Source of the DNA: Corythoichthys intestinalis
Lineage: Eukaryota; Chordata; Actinopteri; Syngnathiformes; Syngnathidae
Reading direction: 5' to 3'
DNA length: 64,000 nt
Assembly: GCF_030265065.1 (NCBI RefSeq)
Contig: NC_080406.1
Location: 38,464,638-38,528,637, forward strand
The notes below the pieces were generated by a model, which worked only from the letters and a program-made list of their open reading frames with translations, had not been told where the DNA came from and searched no databases. The position numbers and the translations under genes were made by a program. Of this stretch, positions 13,472-25,082 are shown one piece after another (position 1 is the first letter of the stretch; the number at the start of each line of letters is the position of its first letter).

Positions 13472-14401
13472 ATGTCTAACGCAACTGCATTTACCTTTAT
13501 TCACTTAACAGGACTGAGTCACATGACCCAGAAGCTCCGAGCGATTCTGTTCGGCGTCACCTCGTTGTGTTATGCGGCCATTTTACTCGTCAATGGTGTT
13601 CTTATTGTTACCATCATATGGGATAAAAGACTCCACGAACCCATGTACTTGTTTTTGTGTAATCTATGCTTTAATGGCCTTTATGGAACTGTTGCATTTT
13701 TCCCCAAATTCCTTTATGATCTGTTGTCTACGAGTCATGTTATTTCTTATGTTGGCTGTCTGTTGCAGGTTTTTGTCATCTATTCTTATGGGGCATCGGA
13801 AATCGCCATTTTAGCAGTGATGGCTTATGATCGCTACGTGGCTATAGGCCGACCGCTGGAGTATCACTCCATTATGACCAAACGTAGGGTGATGTTCTTG
13901 GTGGCCTTCTCCAGGGTTTTGCCTTTGCTCTCCCAGGGAACAGTGGTAATCATGACCTCCAAACTGCAACTGTGCGGTTCCTTTATTGAAAAACTCTACT
14001 GTGATAACTGGTCTCTTCTTCAACTGTCCTGCAATCAAATAACAATCAACAGCACCGTGGGATTCATTTCTATTTTAATTTCCTGTGGACACGACCTTTT
14101 TATCATGTACTCCTACGTGCATCTGGTTAAAATAGCTTTCAAGTCAAAAGAAGGGAAAAAGAAGTTCATGCAGACGTGTGTGCCACATTTGTTGTGTTTG
14201 ATAAACATCACAATAGCTTTGCTCTTTGACCTCATGTACGCTCGCTACGGCACCACGTCCATGCCTAAGAGTCTCAGGAATTTCATGGCTGTCCAAATTC
14301 TCACCATGCCGCCATTGCTCAATCCCATTATTTACGGCCTCATACTTTCCAAGGTCCGCAACAATATTTTACAATGTTTTAAAAGAAAAAAAGGCTTTTG
14401 A
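13472..14401 (+). CDS. Teleost odorant receptor 1 (class A GPCR)
   Basis: This is a single-exon 309-residue seven-transmembrane odorant receptor, a normal length for the family. It would sit in the cilia of olfactory sensory neurons, bind odorants and signal through the olfactory G protein. Landmarks: an N-glycosylation site NAT at residues 3-5, Asn41 in TM1, LHEPMYLFLCNL at 54-65, Cys96 before TM3, MAYDRYVAIGRPL at 117-129, CDNW at 177-180 in the second extracellular loop, KFMQTCVPHLL before TM6 at 231-241 and PPLLNPIIYGL in TM7 at 280-290. All signature residues are present and the frame is open. GRPLEYH replaces the more usual CxPLxYH after the DRY motif. AATAAA follows at 14597. A second receptor lies 8.6 kb downstream on the same strand. 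The subfamily (delta-like is likely) is not certain. Confidence 0.95.
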   Translation: MSNATAFTFIHLTGLSHMTQKLRAILFGVTSLCYAAILLVNGVLIVTIIWDKRLHEPMYLFLCNLCFNGLYGTVAFFPKFLYDLLSTSHVISYVGCLLQVFVIYSYGASEIAILAVMAYDRYVAIGRPLEYHSIMTKRRVMFLVAFSRVLPLLSQGTVVIMTSKLQLCGSFIEKLYCDNWSLLQLSCNQITINSTVGFISILISCGHDLFIMYSYVHLVKIAFKSKEGKKKFMQTCVPHLLCLINITIALLFDLMYARYGTTSMPKSLRNFMAVQILTMPPLLNPIIYGLILSKVRNNILQCFKRKKGF

Positions 14402-15789
14402 GGAAGTTGAATGAAGATGTATTGTATATGAATTAACAATTAAGAGTGTTGTGAGCTTTTAAATGCTGTTTTATACATTAGTCGGGTAAAAAGACAATTT
14501 TCTTAACTCTACCTATTTTCATTTGCAATTCCATCTACAAAAACATCATATCTCAAAGGTAGATAACCACTTCATATGCCGTTCCCTTATCTGTAAAATA
14601 AATAACTAAATAAAAATACCAATTTCAGGAATTATTTGCAGTTGGTGTTCACTGTTTCTCAACGTACAAATGATTACTGATAATGTACAAAAACTATACC
14701 TGACGGTTTTCAGCATTTAAACATGTTAAGCTTACATTTGAGCAATGTAAATGTCAGTTAATCTCCAGGGCATTTTATATGTGTTTTGTCATTAGACTCA
14801 TGATCAAAACCTTTCCTCATCTAACTGTAAAAGAGGACACAAAATAATAATTATAAATTTTATTTCTATGTGCCTTTCAGGACACTCAAAACCTCAATCT
14901 AAAGAGGACAAAAAAGCACTTATATTATTTTAAACATTCATTGACCACATTATATTAGAGAGTAATTTTTTAACAAGATTACGAAGGAATGAAGTAAAAG
15001 ATATATATACACCCACACACCCACACAAACACACACGGTGCGTATGACTTTCCATCATAAAAAATCTGTATCATATACATGATATAAATCTAAAAAAAAG
15101 TATACATCAAATATGTACGGTACATTATATCAATAAGTTTCAAAAGATAAGTGTACCTCACAGATATTTTATATTGCTGTAGTAGTGTATTATAAAGTTA
15201 ACCAAAGGAAAACAGTAAGATTAAAATCTTAAAATGCCATGCTGTTAAAAGTATATTTCAATGAAGAGTGAACAATTAAAAACTCGTTTATTCAAAGTGG
15301 ACACTTAACAACTTCACATCAAATCCTTATTTTCTCAAGCGCCCCCAAAACCTGCCTGGGCCAAAACAGTATTTAAAACATGCTTTTTGAAGTGAGACAG
15401 CTGACTAAACTGCACTTATAACAGTGTTGAACATTTTTCATACAAAAAAAATACATAAAACAATTGATTTCTTCTATAAAATAGCTTGAGAAAAGTCCAA
15501 ATGTATTGAATAGTCATTGCTAAGTCATAGACTTCATAATTGTATTGACGGGTCAATTCGGCCAGCCACTGCGCAACGCCTTCAAGCAGGGGGCCAGGCA
15601 TCCCACAATCTGCTTCAGTTATTCGCAGTCAGCCGCAGCAACACATGCAGCATTCAACGCCGGATTTAGGATGAAAGTACGAAAGATGTATGCGCACAAA
15701 CAGGAAGGATTGTCTCAGGAGTGATTTCTTCGAGGATTCAATGTGATTATTATATTTTTCGTACCATGCATTCATTTTGAAACGTGAAA
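14402..15789. other. Non-coding, odorant receptor 3' flank
   Basis: A candidate polyadenylation signal AATAAA is at 14597-14602. The rest is AT-rich with a short CA-rich microsatellite around 15010-15040. No gene or clear transposon ends are seen. Confidence 0.45.
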
Positions 15790-17000
15790 AAAATAAATGG
15801 GAGAAATTAGCTGCTATGGCATTGGCATCAAAGTTCGCAATATTTACGCAAAATAGGGCTGTCAAACGATTAAAATTTTTAATCAAGTTAATCACAGCTT
15901 AAAAATTAATCGTAATTAATCGCAATTCCAACCATCTATAAAATACGCCATATTTTTCCTGTAAATTATTGTTGGAATGGAAAGATAAGATACAAGACTG
16001 ATATATACATTCAACATACTGTACATAAGTACTGTATTTGTTTATTATAACAATAAATCAACAAGATGGCATTAACATTAACATTCTGTTAAAGCTATCC
16101 ATGGATAGAAAGACTTGTAGTTCATAAAAGATAAATGTTAGTACAAGTTATAGACATTTGATATTAAAACCCCTCTTAATGTTTTCGTTTTAATAAAATT
16201 TGTAAAATTTTCAATCAAAAAAAAAAAAAAACTAGTACGTCGCCATTGTTGATGTCAACAATTACACAATTCTCATGGTCATAAAAGCAGTCGCACCAGA
16301 GCGCCAGCAGAGGGCGACAAAACTCCAAAAAACACAAGTAACAAGTGCACATGACTCTGTGGTGTCATTTTAATCTGTTTGAGCGGGGCATGTGCGTTAA
16401 TTGCGTCAAATATTTTAATGTGATTAATTTAAAAAATTAATTACCGCCCGTTAACGCGATAATTTTGACAGCCGTAAAAATAAATGCTTACTGCTTTTTT
16501 TTTTTTTTTTTACTCTTTTGACCAAGAATCTATACAGAATTCAGGGATTGAAGCATTTATTCACAAGAATTTTCACCAGAAAAGCTCTGTTTACATCAAG
16601 CGGCCGCTAGCTACAATCACTAACAGACTAGCATTGTACTTCGACATATTTACGTAAAATAAATGCTTACTGCATGTTTTGTTTTGCCTTTAACCATGAC
16701 TCAAAACTGTTTGATGTCCATATGTATGAAGAATTAGGGGATTTAAGCATTTATTCACAAGAATTTTCACCATAAAAGCTGTTTACATCAGGCGGCCGCT
16801 AGCTACGCTCACTAACAGACTAGCATTGTCCTTTGACATATTTACGTAAAATAAATGCTTACTGCACGTTTTTTTTTGCTTTTAACCAAGAATCGAGACT
16901 GTTTTATGTCTATATCTATAAAGAATTCAGGGATTTAACCATTTATAATTACAAGAATTTTCAACGAAAAAAGCTCTTTGTCTGTGATTCCACTCTGTCA
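15790..17000. repeat. Tandem array, unit about 180-190 bp
   Basis: Units start with 'taaaataaatgcttactgc' at about 16476, 16655 and 16847. They share 'tttattcacaagaatttt', 'gcggccgctagctac' and 'actaacagactagcattg'. The end of an earlier unit ('caatatttacg') lies at 15838-15849, before the hAT MITE at 15854-16473, so the MITE cut an existing array. The third unit is incomplete. Units differ by substitutions and small indels. Confidence 0.85.
15854..16473. mobile_element. hAT MITE (TAGGGCTGTCAAACG family)
   Basis: The left end is TAGGGCTGTCAAACGATTAA and the right end is GATAATTTTGACAGCC, inverted. The flanks share CG(C/T)AAAA, consistent with an 8-bp duplication of the array sequence 'acgtaaaa'. 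It contains a poly-A run but no gene. The 'ttaatcgcaattaatcg' subterminal words are typical of the family. Confidence 0.8.
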
Positions 17001-17008
17001 GTTTTGAC

Positions 17009-18215
17009 TAGGGGTGTAACAAAATATTGAAATGGTGATATATCGTGATACTTTGTATCCCAAAAGGTTATCGATATGCTCCTGCCAAGAATCGAGATAT
17101 CATTTTAAAAAGGTGTCAATGTCTAAAAAAATAATTAGATAAAAAGGAAACAACAAGTTGCTACCAAAATCTTCCACCATAATTGTGTCTAAGTGAACTC
17201 TAAGGCTGCATTTATGGTGCATGACGCCCAATCCATTTAGACTGGGAACGGTTGTTCATTCGAAACCAGAGCATTCGCAGTCATTCTGTCCGATTTTCAG
17301 GGCATTTACAGGTCACTTGCGGTTCATTTTAGGGCATTTGCAGGTAGTTTCCTGTTGAGTTTGAGTCATTGCCTATTCGTTGGGGTGATTCCCAGGTCAC
17401 TTCCTGTTCTGTAACACAAAATAAACCAGAAGTGACTCATAAAATACCCCAAAATCAACAGGAAGTAACTGAAGATCAGATGAATGACCTTAAATGACCC
17501 AAAATAACCTCATTGCCTGGCTTTTTCCCCCATCGAAGAAAACGAAAACGAAATCACTGGTATGGGAATAATTTGGCTACAGAAAAATTCCAAACGGCCA
17601 CGGCCTCGAGGCCAACCGACATGTAAAACATGTTTGTGGACGGTGGCTGCCGAATACCTCCAATATGATTTTGCATTAATACAAAATTAAAGGTTAATAA
17701 ACACTGTCATGAACGTTTCCCACCAGCTACGACAGCTAACGCCAGCGTGTTTAGTGTGTGTAGTGGTGGTAAAACCTGATGGTTTTTTTTTTCTCTCTGA
17801 CAGCTGTCTTTGTTGAGAAAGGGAGTGTGTGTATAATGTAAACATGATACGAGTCATACACCCCTGCTTTTTATGGAAAATAATTATTTTTGTTCTAATG
17901 GTAATAATGATGAGCTGTGTGTTTAGGCTTACCTAAAGGACTGCATTTATTTTAATTTTATTTAGAATCATTTGTTATTTTTATAACTTATTTTAGCTTA
18001 GCATTATATTTATGTTCCAATTTGCTAATATGTTTTGAAAAATAAAAATCCTGTTCGATGTTTTTTTTGTTTGTTTTTTTGTTAAAACCCAGATATCTCA
18101 ACGTAACACATTTTAAAGCTGTAATTGCAATACCTTGATACTGTGAAACCGATATATTTTGGCTTAAGGTTATCATACTGTCAGAATATCAAAAATCGAT
18201 ATCGGTGCTACACTA
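17009..18215. mobile_element. hAT-like element (TAGGGGTGTAAC ends)
   Basis: The left end is TAGGGGTGTAAC and the inverted right end is TAGTGTAGCACC. Both are followed by 'atatcg'/'tatcgat' words. The flanking octamers GTTTTGAC and GTACGGAC match at five positions, so the duplication is degraded. No transposase is visible. A minisatellite-like block lies inside at 17270-17510. Confidence 0.65.
17270..17510. repeat. Inverted minisatellite of 'cacttcctgtt' motifs
   Basis: Words such as 'caggtcacttcctgtt', 'gggcatttgcaggta' and their reverse complements ('aacaggaagtaac', 'taccccaaaatcaac') alternate on either side of about 17415, giving an imperfect palindrome. It lies inside the hAT-like element at 17009-18215. 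Similar blocks are common in fish genomes. Confidence 0.55.
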
Positions 18216-19770
18216 GTACGGACACTTCCAAATATCTAAAGAGGAGTACACAAGCAAAGTATTTGTACTTTGTTACTTCCTGCCACTCCAGTAAAGCCCC
18301 AAGAGTGCAAGACAGCGGCATTAAAAGATGCGTGCACTCATGATGAGTGTCTCAATGTGCGCAGTCGACCAGCATGACGACACGACTTAGTAAGTATACG
18401 TACTAGGAAATTAATGTGTTGTGATTTTATCCTTGTATTTCAGTTTTTTCACTTTTTATCCAAGCTCTTATTGGAGGCAAGATCTCTGTTTCAATGTCAG
18501 GTGCATGAAAACGACAACAGATTATACCCTGTTAAAGGCATTTGGCAGCTAGATAGGTTTTGATCACATTGAAATGGAACATGGTAATATTTGTAAATGT
18601 GTTCCAAAAGTATGCAGCAGACCTTGGAGTCAATGAAGGTTTGGTTAAACACTCACCTGACTTTGGTGCGTGCAGCAAAGGTTCAGTGATGGTACTCCAT
18701 GACATGCGACCAGTCCAGTGTTTAGTCTGACTTTCACCTAAAGTCACCTGGGCTATGCTCCAGCTCACATTAGACCTTGAACAGAAGAAGGGATCAAGAT
18801 ATTGATACATGAGTGCACCAACTTCAGTCTTATGTATTTTTATTATTGAATATGAATAATAATAATGAATAGTTTGACAAAGTTCTAATGAATAATGGCA
18901 AATTACCTTTCAGGACTTTGTAAATGAAGAGCAATTTCATGGAAGAGCTCACTTTTGTTTTATTACTTCCCAAAAATATAAACATGGAAACTAGTTGGGA
19001 GAGAAAGCTGCTTGTGTGCACTCGAAGCTCTCCTTGCTCGCCTGCATTTGTGTTGTCTGCTTGTGTTTTCTGTGCATAGCAAGATGCATAGCAATGAGGC
19101 GCATATGAATCAGAGCCAGATGTTGATGTTGAGTTACATCAAGACGAGCAAGTTGAGAACACCAGAGGGAGTGAACCAGAGAACTAGGGAGACAAAGGTG
19201 TTTTGTTGTTGTTGTTTTCTTATGCATTCAGACATCAGGTTTGTGATAATTGACAAAATGCCTGCCAATGTTTTTGTGTTACCTTTTATTTAAATGACAT
19301 GCAAATGAAAATGGAATAAATGTTTATTTAACAAAAAATGGCATCAAATTGGTGTCCTTTGCATGTTGTAACTCAACCCTCCCAGTTGGACTGGACGTTT
19401 ACTAGTGACAGACTAATTTTATGATCACAGCAGAACGATGAACGGAGCCAAATGACTGAACGTCTATAATAGTCAATGGCAATGAAAAAAGTTAAAACAC
19501 ACCTAAATGTGTGTGGCAATGCACAGAAATATGTACTGCACCGTGTCATGTGTGTCAGCTTTAATACTATAAATCACTGTTTCATTGTACTGACATTTCT
19601 CATTTGAGTTACAGGAATGAAACGAACATGAGCGAATTTTTACCCTGGATATAGCCAATATATTCAATATGGCTTCATGGCATTTATGCTAAAACAGTAT
19701 GGACACTCGGCACATTGTAGTAACTCCACAAGTGTTTGAAAATAAACAAAGACAAAAAACAAAATAACAA
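18216..19770. other. Non-coding stretch with an old dispersed repeat
   Basis: Positions 18690-18800 hold a decayed version of a widespread fish repeat ('ccagtccagtgt', 'cacctgggctatgctccagc', 'gaacag.ag.agg'). The short dispersed repeat recurs at 19370-19490. No host exon is recognised. Confidence 0.45.
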
Positions 19771-19798
19771 AAAACAAACAAACAAACAAACAAAAGAA
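19771..19798. repeat. (CAAA)n microsatellite
   Basis: Four to five tandem CAAA units follow a short run of AACAAAA variants. Confidence 0.8.
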
Positions 19799-20233
19799 TT
19801 AACGTAAGACGACTGAGAAAAGTTCAAAGAAAAATAAATTCGTGAACTTACGTTTGGATTTCCGGCTGTAGGGCAGGTGAATGATACAACTTCGACGTGG
19901 TTTGACGATAATTCCTAATTAATGTCACGATATGGGAGGTTTCTGAAAGTGGAAATAAACTAAATTATGATAAATCAATGTTTTAACTGTTTAGAATTTG
20001 CTTTTGAACATGATTTCATAAAGGCGTTGAATTGTTGTCACCACTTTTCAGGTGTTCAAGTCGTCGCAAGTTAACGATTGTACAAATTTCTACAGGAAAC
20101 GTGCTGCTGGCCAACTTCAGAACAAAAGCTTCCAACCAAACCGACCCGAGGACACGAATGCCTCATTTTACGTTTGAGATTAGCTTTTATTTTGAAGTTG
20201 AGACGCAGTTCCTTGGTTGCACGCAAGCTAAAC

Positions 20234-21370
20234 ATGGGAAACAAAAGTGCAAGAATGAAATAAATAAAAAGTGAAATTAATGTTGAAATAAATAAAATAA
20301 AAATTGAACTAAACATACAAATGTTTAAATGAATAAATAAATATTTAAATAAATAAATAAAAATGAAAAATTTTATGAAAAAATATAAATTGAAATGAAT
20401 AAATAAAAGTGGAAAAAAATTATTGAAACAAATTTAAAAAATAAATAAATAAAAAGTGGAGAAAAAAATGAAAATTGAGATAAACAAAATGAAATACATA
20501 GATATTGAAATAGATACATAAATAAATGTTGAAATAAATATCAAAATAAATAAATAAATTTTGAAATAGAGGCATTTTGATGACACATTTAATAATTTAT
20601 TTAATTGTGTATTTATTTTTAAAAATTTTTGCACTCCTGGTCCTCCATAAGCTAAATGATTCAATTCAAGTTGTGTTTAAAAAAATATTTAAAAAAAAAA
20701 AAAAAAAAAAAAAAGCTACAATGAACACATTAATTTGCAAATCCCCTTGGTGATTTCTCCAGCAATTGCAGTTTCTAGTTCGAACCGCATCATTAAATCA
20801 ATAAATAAATAATGAAATAAATAAAAATTAAAATAAATATATAAATGTTGAAATAAATACATAAATAAATGTTGAAATAAATAAATGTATATTGGAATAA
20901 ATACATACATGTTGAAATAAATAAATAAAAATGAAATAAATGTTGAACTGATTAAATAAAAATCAAAATAAATAAAAGTGGAAAAAAATAAATATTGAAT
21001 TAAAAAATAACATTAAAATTAATGAATTAAAATAAATGAATTAAGAAGTGAAAAAAATAAATGAAAATTAAAATAAATTAATATAAATTGAAATATATAA
21101 ATAAATAAACCAATGTTGAAATAAATATTGAAATAAATAAATATAGAAACAGAAGCATTTTAATGACACCTTTAATCATTTATTTACTTGTGTATTTATT
21201 CATTTAATTTTTGCACTACTGGTCTTCCATAAGCTGAATGATTCCATTTAAATTGTGTCAAAAAAAAACAAACAAACAAAAAAAAAACAGCTACAATGAA
21301 CACATTTATTTGCAAAGCCTCATGTAATTTCTTTAGAAATTGCAGTTTCTAGTTTGAACCGATATATAAT
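20234..21370. repeat. Two tandem copies of a 580-bp A-rich unit
   Basis: Each unit has a long minisatellite built from GAAATAAATAAATG-like words, then 'gacac(a/c)tttaat.attta', 'ggtc(c/t)tccataagct', a poly-A run, 'gctacaatgaacacat' and 'attgcagtttctagtt'. The anchor GACAC lies at 20582 and 21165 and the anchor GCTACAATG at 20715 and 21290, so the period is 575-583 bp. Open frames here, such as 20434-20664 on the - strand, are low-complexity artefacts. Confidence 0.85.
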
Positions 21371-22058
21371 TTAATTAACTAGAAAGATGTGATATTTTAT
21401 GTTCAAATTGATAACGTTGATTTTTGTTGTTGTTGAAAATATTCACTCGTTTTAGCAGCACATAAGTGTTTTGGAAGTCAGGATACTAAATAATTGTTGA
21501 AACTTTATAGGCTTAAGCAGGTTGTAGGTCTTTTCCATTTTTGCTTGACAAAATATTAAGTTGTCCAAGGTCTCCAGTGTTGTATTTTGCCCTTTATAAT
21601 GCACCGCGGTGTAGTATTCACACTGGTTTACTAGTTTAAGCGACACTATCTCAACATGGCATTGTCATTGTCATGGCATTTGAAATGTGTATCTCTCAGA
21701 CGATCGGACCGAAGCACATGTGTACACCTTTGCGTCAATCCATCTAAGATTAGCTGTGTTGTTAATAAAAAGTTACTTTTAGTCCATCTAAAATGAGCTG
21801 TGTTGGTAATAAAAAGCTACCTTTAGCTTAGTATGATGTTGTTTTATTGCATTAGTTTTCTAAACAGTTCTTGAACCCACATATCAATGTCTTTTACACA
21901 CATATATATGGCAGAAAACACTCATGTGACTTGAATTTCTGCTGTGAGACCCCAAATTTGGCCAAATTTAAAAATTGTCCTATATGCATGTGTGATACGT
22001 CATTGGGAAGCTTAAAATCTCCATTTTCCACGGGAAGTAAAAATTTGAACAGGGGGGC

Positions 22059-22093
<35 letters not shown>

Positions 22094-22840
22094 AACAGGA
22101 GGTGAGAACACGCAAGAGCATAATTCAAGACGCCATGATTTTAACAAGATATTATCGCGTGCTTACCTCTTTTCGATCCAAAAACTCCATGTAACATGTA
22201 TCACCAAGTGTCAAGACACAGCTGTGAATGGCCACAGCCGGAATTGGGGGATTTTATGGGTGAAACATGGTAATGTAACAAGGGTCGCGATGCCAAAATC
22301 ACAGATATCTAGGAGTGGTCATTCATTCATTCATTTTCATAAATTTATCCTTTTAAACGCATTTTTCCCCAATTCTTCTTTGTTTGGATCGATTATTTAT
22401 CACCTAAAATATTGGGGGAAATGCAACAGTAACAAAAAAAATAAAATTAAGCGATAGTTATGAGGTAGAAAACTGTGACTTATTTACAGACAGTCATTTT
22501 TTGACGTAATTTGTTTAAAAGTTTAAAATATGCGCGTTAATAATTTTTTAAAGTCGTTTTTTTAAACTAAGCATTAGACATTAATTCATGATTCTAAACT
22601 AAAAATGACAGACATTTTGAATAATAAATATGATTACTTACTTTCTTTTTATAACTAGGTTGAAACAAAAGCGGTTGGGCGACGTCTGTAAACAGGGGTT
22701 TCCAGGGTAAAATGGACACATTCAAAATAGTTCGGGGGCTTGATGCACCATGAATCTGCTATGGCAGCATATAGACGTATTGATCAATCAAACACAACAG
22801 TTCTTTTGGCTTAAAATACAGCAGTTTATTTCAAACGGGG
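21371..22840. other. Non-coding stretch with a small tandem duplication
   Basis: Positions 21739-21830 hold two adjacent copies of a roughly 50-bp unit ('ccatctaa', 'agctgtgttg', 'taataaaaag'). A 30-base poly-A-rich run is at 22063-22090 and ATTC repeats are at 22323-22340. No gene is seen. Confidence 0.5.
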
Positions 22841-22942
22841 GTGCAAGAGCAGAAACTGCTTTTTCAGCCTTGTCTGTTTTCTGCCATATACATTTTATTG
22901 CAGTGTTGCCTGAGGTTGTTGAAGGTCATGAAATATTCCCTT

Positions 22943-22956
22943 TTCTCTGTTCACAG
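22943..22956 (+). promoter_or_regulatory. Candidate 3' splice site upstream of odorant receptor 2
   Basis: The pyrimidine tract and AG (ttttctctgttcacag) end at 22956, 43 bp before the preferred ATG at 23000. Many fish and mammalian odorant receptor genes have an intron in the 5' leader ending just before the coding exon, so this may be its acceptor. The site is inferred by pattern only. Confidence 0.35.
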
Positions 22957-22999
22957 ATGTTATAACACCTTACTATGGGTCATGAGAGGATATGCAGGG

Positions 23000-23908
23000 A
23001 TGTACAACACAAGTCCTTACTTTAACCTCACCATGTTTGTCAACATTGACTCGTACCGCTACCCTGCGTTGGTCACATGCCTCCTTCTCTACATCTTCAT
23101 CGTGTGCGCCAACAGTGCCGTTGTGCTGACTATCTGGCGTGAAAAAACCCTTCACGAGCCCATGTACATATTCGTCGCTAGCTTGTCCTTGAATGCCCTG
23201 TACGGCTCCATGGGCTTCTTCCCCCGCTTTCTGTTGGACCTATCGTCCAACGTTCACCTTATTTCACGTGCCGCCTGTTTCACGCAGATTTACATCATCT
23301 ACTCATATGCGGGCCACGAGATGACCATGCTGTGTCTCATGGCCTACGACCGCTACCTAGCCGTGTGCCACCCGCTTCACTACCACACCAGGATGACGGT
23401 GAAAAAGGCCTTGACCCTTGTCACCCTGGCGTGGGTTTTGCTAGTCTTCTTCCTCATCATCATCATCTCCCTTTCCGCTCCGTTACCCTTGTGTGGCAAC
23501 GAGATCCAAAAGGTGTTCTGCGCCAATTGGAATGTGGTTAAACTGTCATGCGTGCCCACAGTGGTCAACAATATTGTGGGCATGTTCATAACCATCAGTA
23601 CCGTTTTTCTCCCGTTGGTTTTCGTCCTTTTCACATACACACGCATTATAAGTGTCACCTGGAAACGCTCGGCGACTTTCAAAAGGAGAGTATTTCAGAG
23701 TTGTTTGCCGCACGTTGTCTCATTTGTCATTTATTCTATTGCGATATTTTGTGATATCTCCTTGAGCAGGTACGACGTGGATGAAATGAACCCCGTTGTA
23801 CCTATAATCTTATCTCTGGAGTTTGTTGTGATTCCGCCACTTCTCAACCCTTTGTTGTATGGTTTGAAGCTGTCCGGTATACGCAGAAATATCTTCAGGA
23901 TGCTCTAA
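23000..23908 (+). CDS. Teleost odorant receptor 2 (class A GPCR, delta-like)
   Basis: This is an intact 302-residue seven-transmembrane odorant receptor starting MYNTSPYFNLT. An in-frame ATG at 22982 would add six residues, and the frame is open back to 22841, but the 23000 start gives the usual N-terminus with glycosylation sites at Asn3 and Asn9. Landmarks: Asn38 in TM1, REKTLHEPMYIFVASLSLN at 47-65, FFPRFLLDL at 73-81, Cys93, MAYDRYLAVCHPLHYH at 114-129, CANW at 174-177, FQSCLPHVVSF at 232-242 and PPLLNPLLYGLKLS at 279-292. These are typical of fish delta-group receptors. It differs clearly from receptor 1 (for example CHPLHYH against GRPLEYH), so the two are paralogues but not a recent duplication. 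No disabling change is seen. Third-codon positions are visibly richer in G and C than in the flanking DNA, consistent with a functional gene. Confidence 0.96.
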   Translation: MYNTSPYFNLTMFVNIDSYRYPALVTCLLLYIFIVCANSAVVLTIWREKTLHEPMYIFVASLSLNALYGSMGFFPRFLLDLSSNVHLISRAACFTQIYIIYSYAGHEMTMLCLMAYDRYLAVCHPLHYHTRMTVKKALTLVTLAWVLLVFFLIIIISLSAPLPLCGNEIQKVFCANWNVVKLSCVPTVVNNIVGMFITISTVFLPLVFVLFTYTRIISVTWKRSATFKRRVFQSCLPHVVSFVIYSIAIFCDISLSRYDVDEMNPVVPIILSLEFVVIPPLLNPLLYGLKLSGIRRNIFRML

Positions 23909-24200
23909 TTTTGTGAGTATACGGCACTTAACATCCAATCCATTCCGATTGGCAAAGAAGGTTCAATGCCAGTCTTCCCATCCCAGTCGAAATGGATTGG
24001 ACGTCAAGAGCCGTCAATGGCGCGTTATTTTCGGCTCGTGCTAGAGATGACGGCTCGGGTTGGCCCGACGAGTGGTGGCCTTGATTCCTGCTTCAAGCTT
24101 TTCAGAAATATGCCATTGGTGTAACTACTTGTCACTCAAACATGTCTGACCAATAGAGAAGTGCAACATTTGTGTCAAAATGATTCAATCAAAAAAAAAA
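23909..24200. other. 3' flank of receptor 2
   Basis: One or two copies of the short dispersed repeat occupy 23925-24030 ('aacatccaatccattccg', 'tcgaaatggattggacgtc'). No clear polyadenylation signal is seen before the next repeat block. Confidence 0.4.
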
Positions 24201-24990
24201 AAAAAAAAAAGTGAGTGCAAAACTTTTTGCATTTCAATAAAAAATAATATATATTATTTTAATTTTTTGGGGGAAGACAATTCAATTTTTGCAAATGAAT
24301 TTTGTCCCTGATTAAAATTTTTTTTTTTGGATTGAAGCAATTTTTGGAGGGATTAAATGATTTAGACACAAATGTCCTACCCATAATATGGCCAAAATAC
24401 AAAAAGCATTGCTTTAATCAATGAAAACATTTTCAATGAAAAATTGTTCAAATGCAAATTTTTGAGTCTCAAATATTTTTTTCACATTCAATTTATATAT
24501 ATATATATATATAGGTATATATATTATATATATATATATATTTTTTTTTTTATTGAAGTGATTTGTTTTGTAAATATTTTTTGTTTGTTTGAAGCAACTT
24601 ACTTTTGATTGACTAATAACGCCACAAATGTCCTAGCCAAAATGTAGCCCAAACGCAAAACATTACTTCAATCAAAAAAGTTGTTTCAATCAAAAGAAAA
24701 AAAAAAAAAAAAACTTTACTTGAATCAAAAATAAATAAATAAATAAATTATAGTAATTGAAAGAAAAAGTTGTCAAATGCTTTTTTTTTTGAGTCTCAAA
24801 TTTTTTTTTGCATTCAAACACATTTTTTTGTGGCGGGAATGGGCTTCCATAGAAGTGACTTTTCTTGTTTGAAAAACTATATATTGATTGAAGCAACTTT
24901 TTATTTTGATTGAAGCAACTTCTTTTCGATTGAAGCAACATTTTTTTGGATTGAATAATAAAGACACAAATCTACCTCTCTAGCCAATGA
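24201..24990. repeat. Low-complexity block of 'attgaagcaa' inverted repeats
   Basis: The words 'attgaagcaactt' and their inverse 'cttcaatcaaaa' recur, with 'gacacaaatgtcctac' or 'gccacaaatgtcctag' and 'gcaaaacattacttcaatc' in two or more units. It includes an AT microsatellite at 24496-24540 and several poly-T/poly-A runs. Any frame here reads FNQ/KSCFN-like low-complexity peptides and is not a gene. Confidence 0.7.
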
Positions 24991-25082
24991 GTGAATGGTA
25001 GGTTCAAAGAGCAAACTTTAAATTTAATCTTTCTTGGTAAATATTCTGTATCAAACTGCTGATTATTGAAGTGAGATGAGTT

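Noticed and set aside
20071-20910. Several - strand frames rich in Ile, Tyr, Phe and Ser
   Set aside because: They are translations of the A-rich minisatellite and have no gene features.
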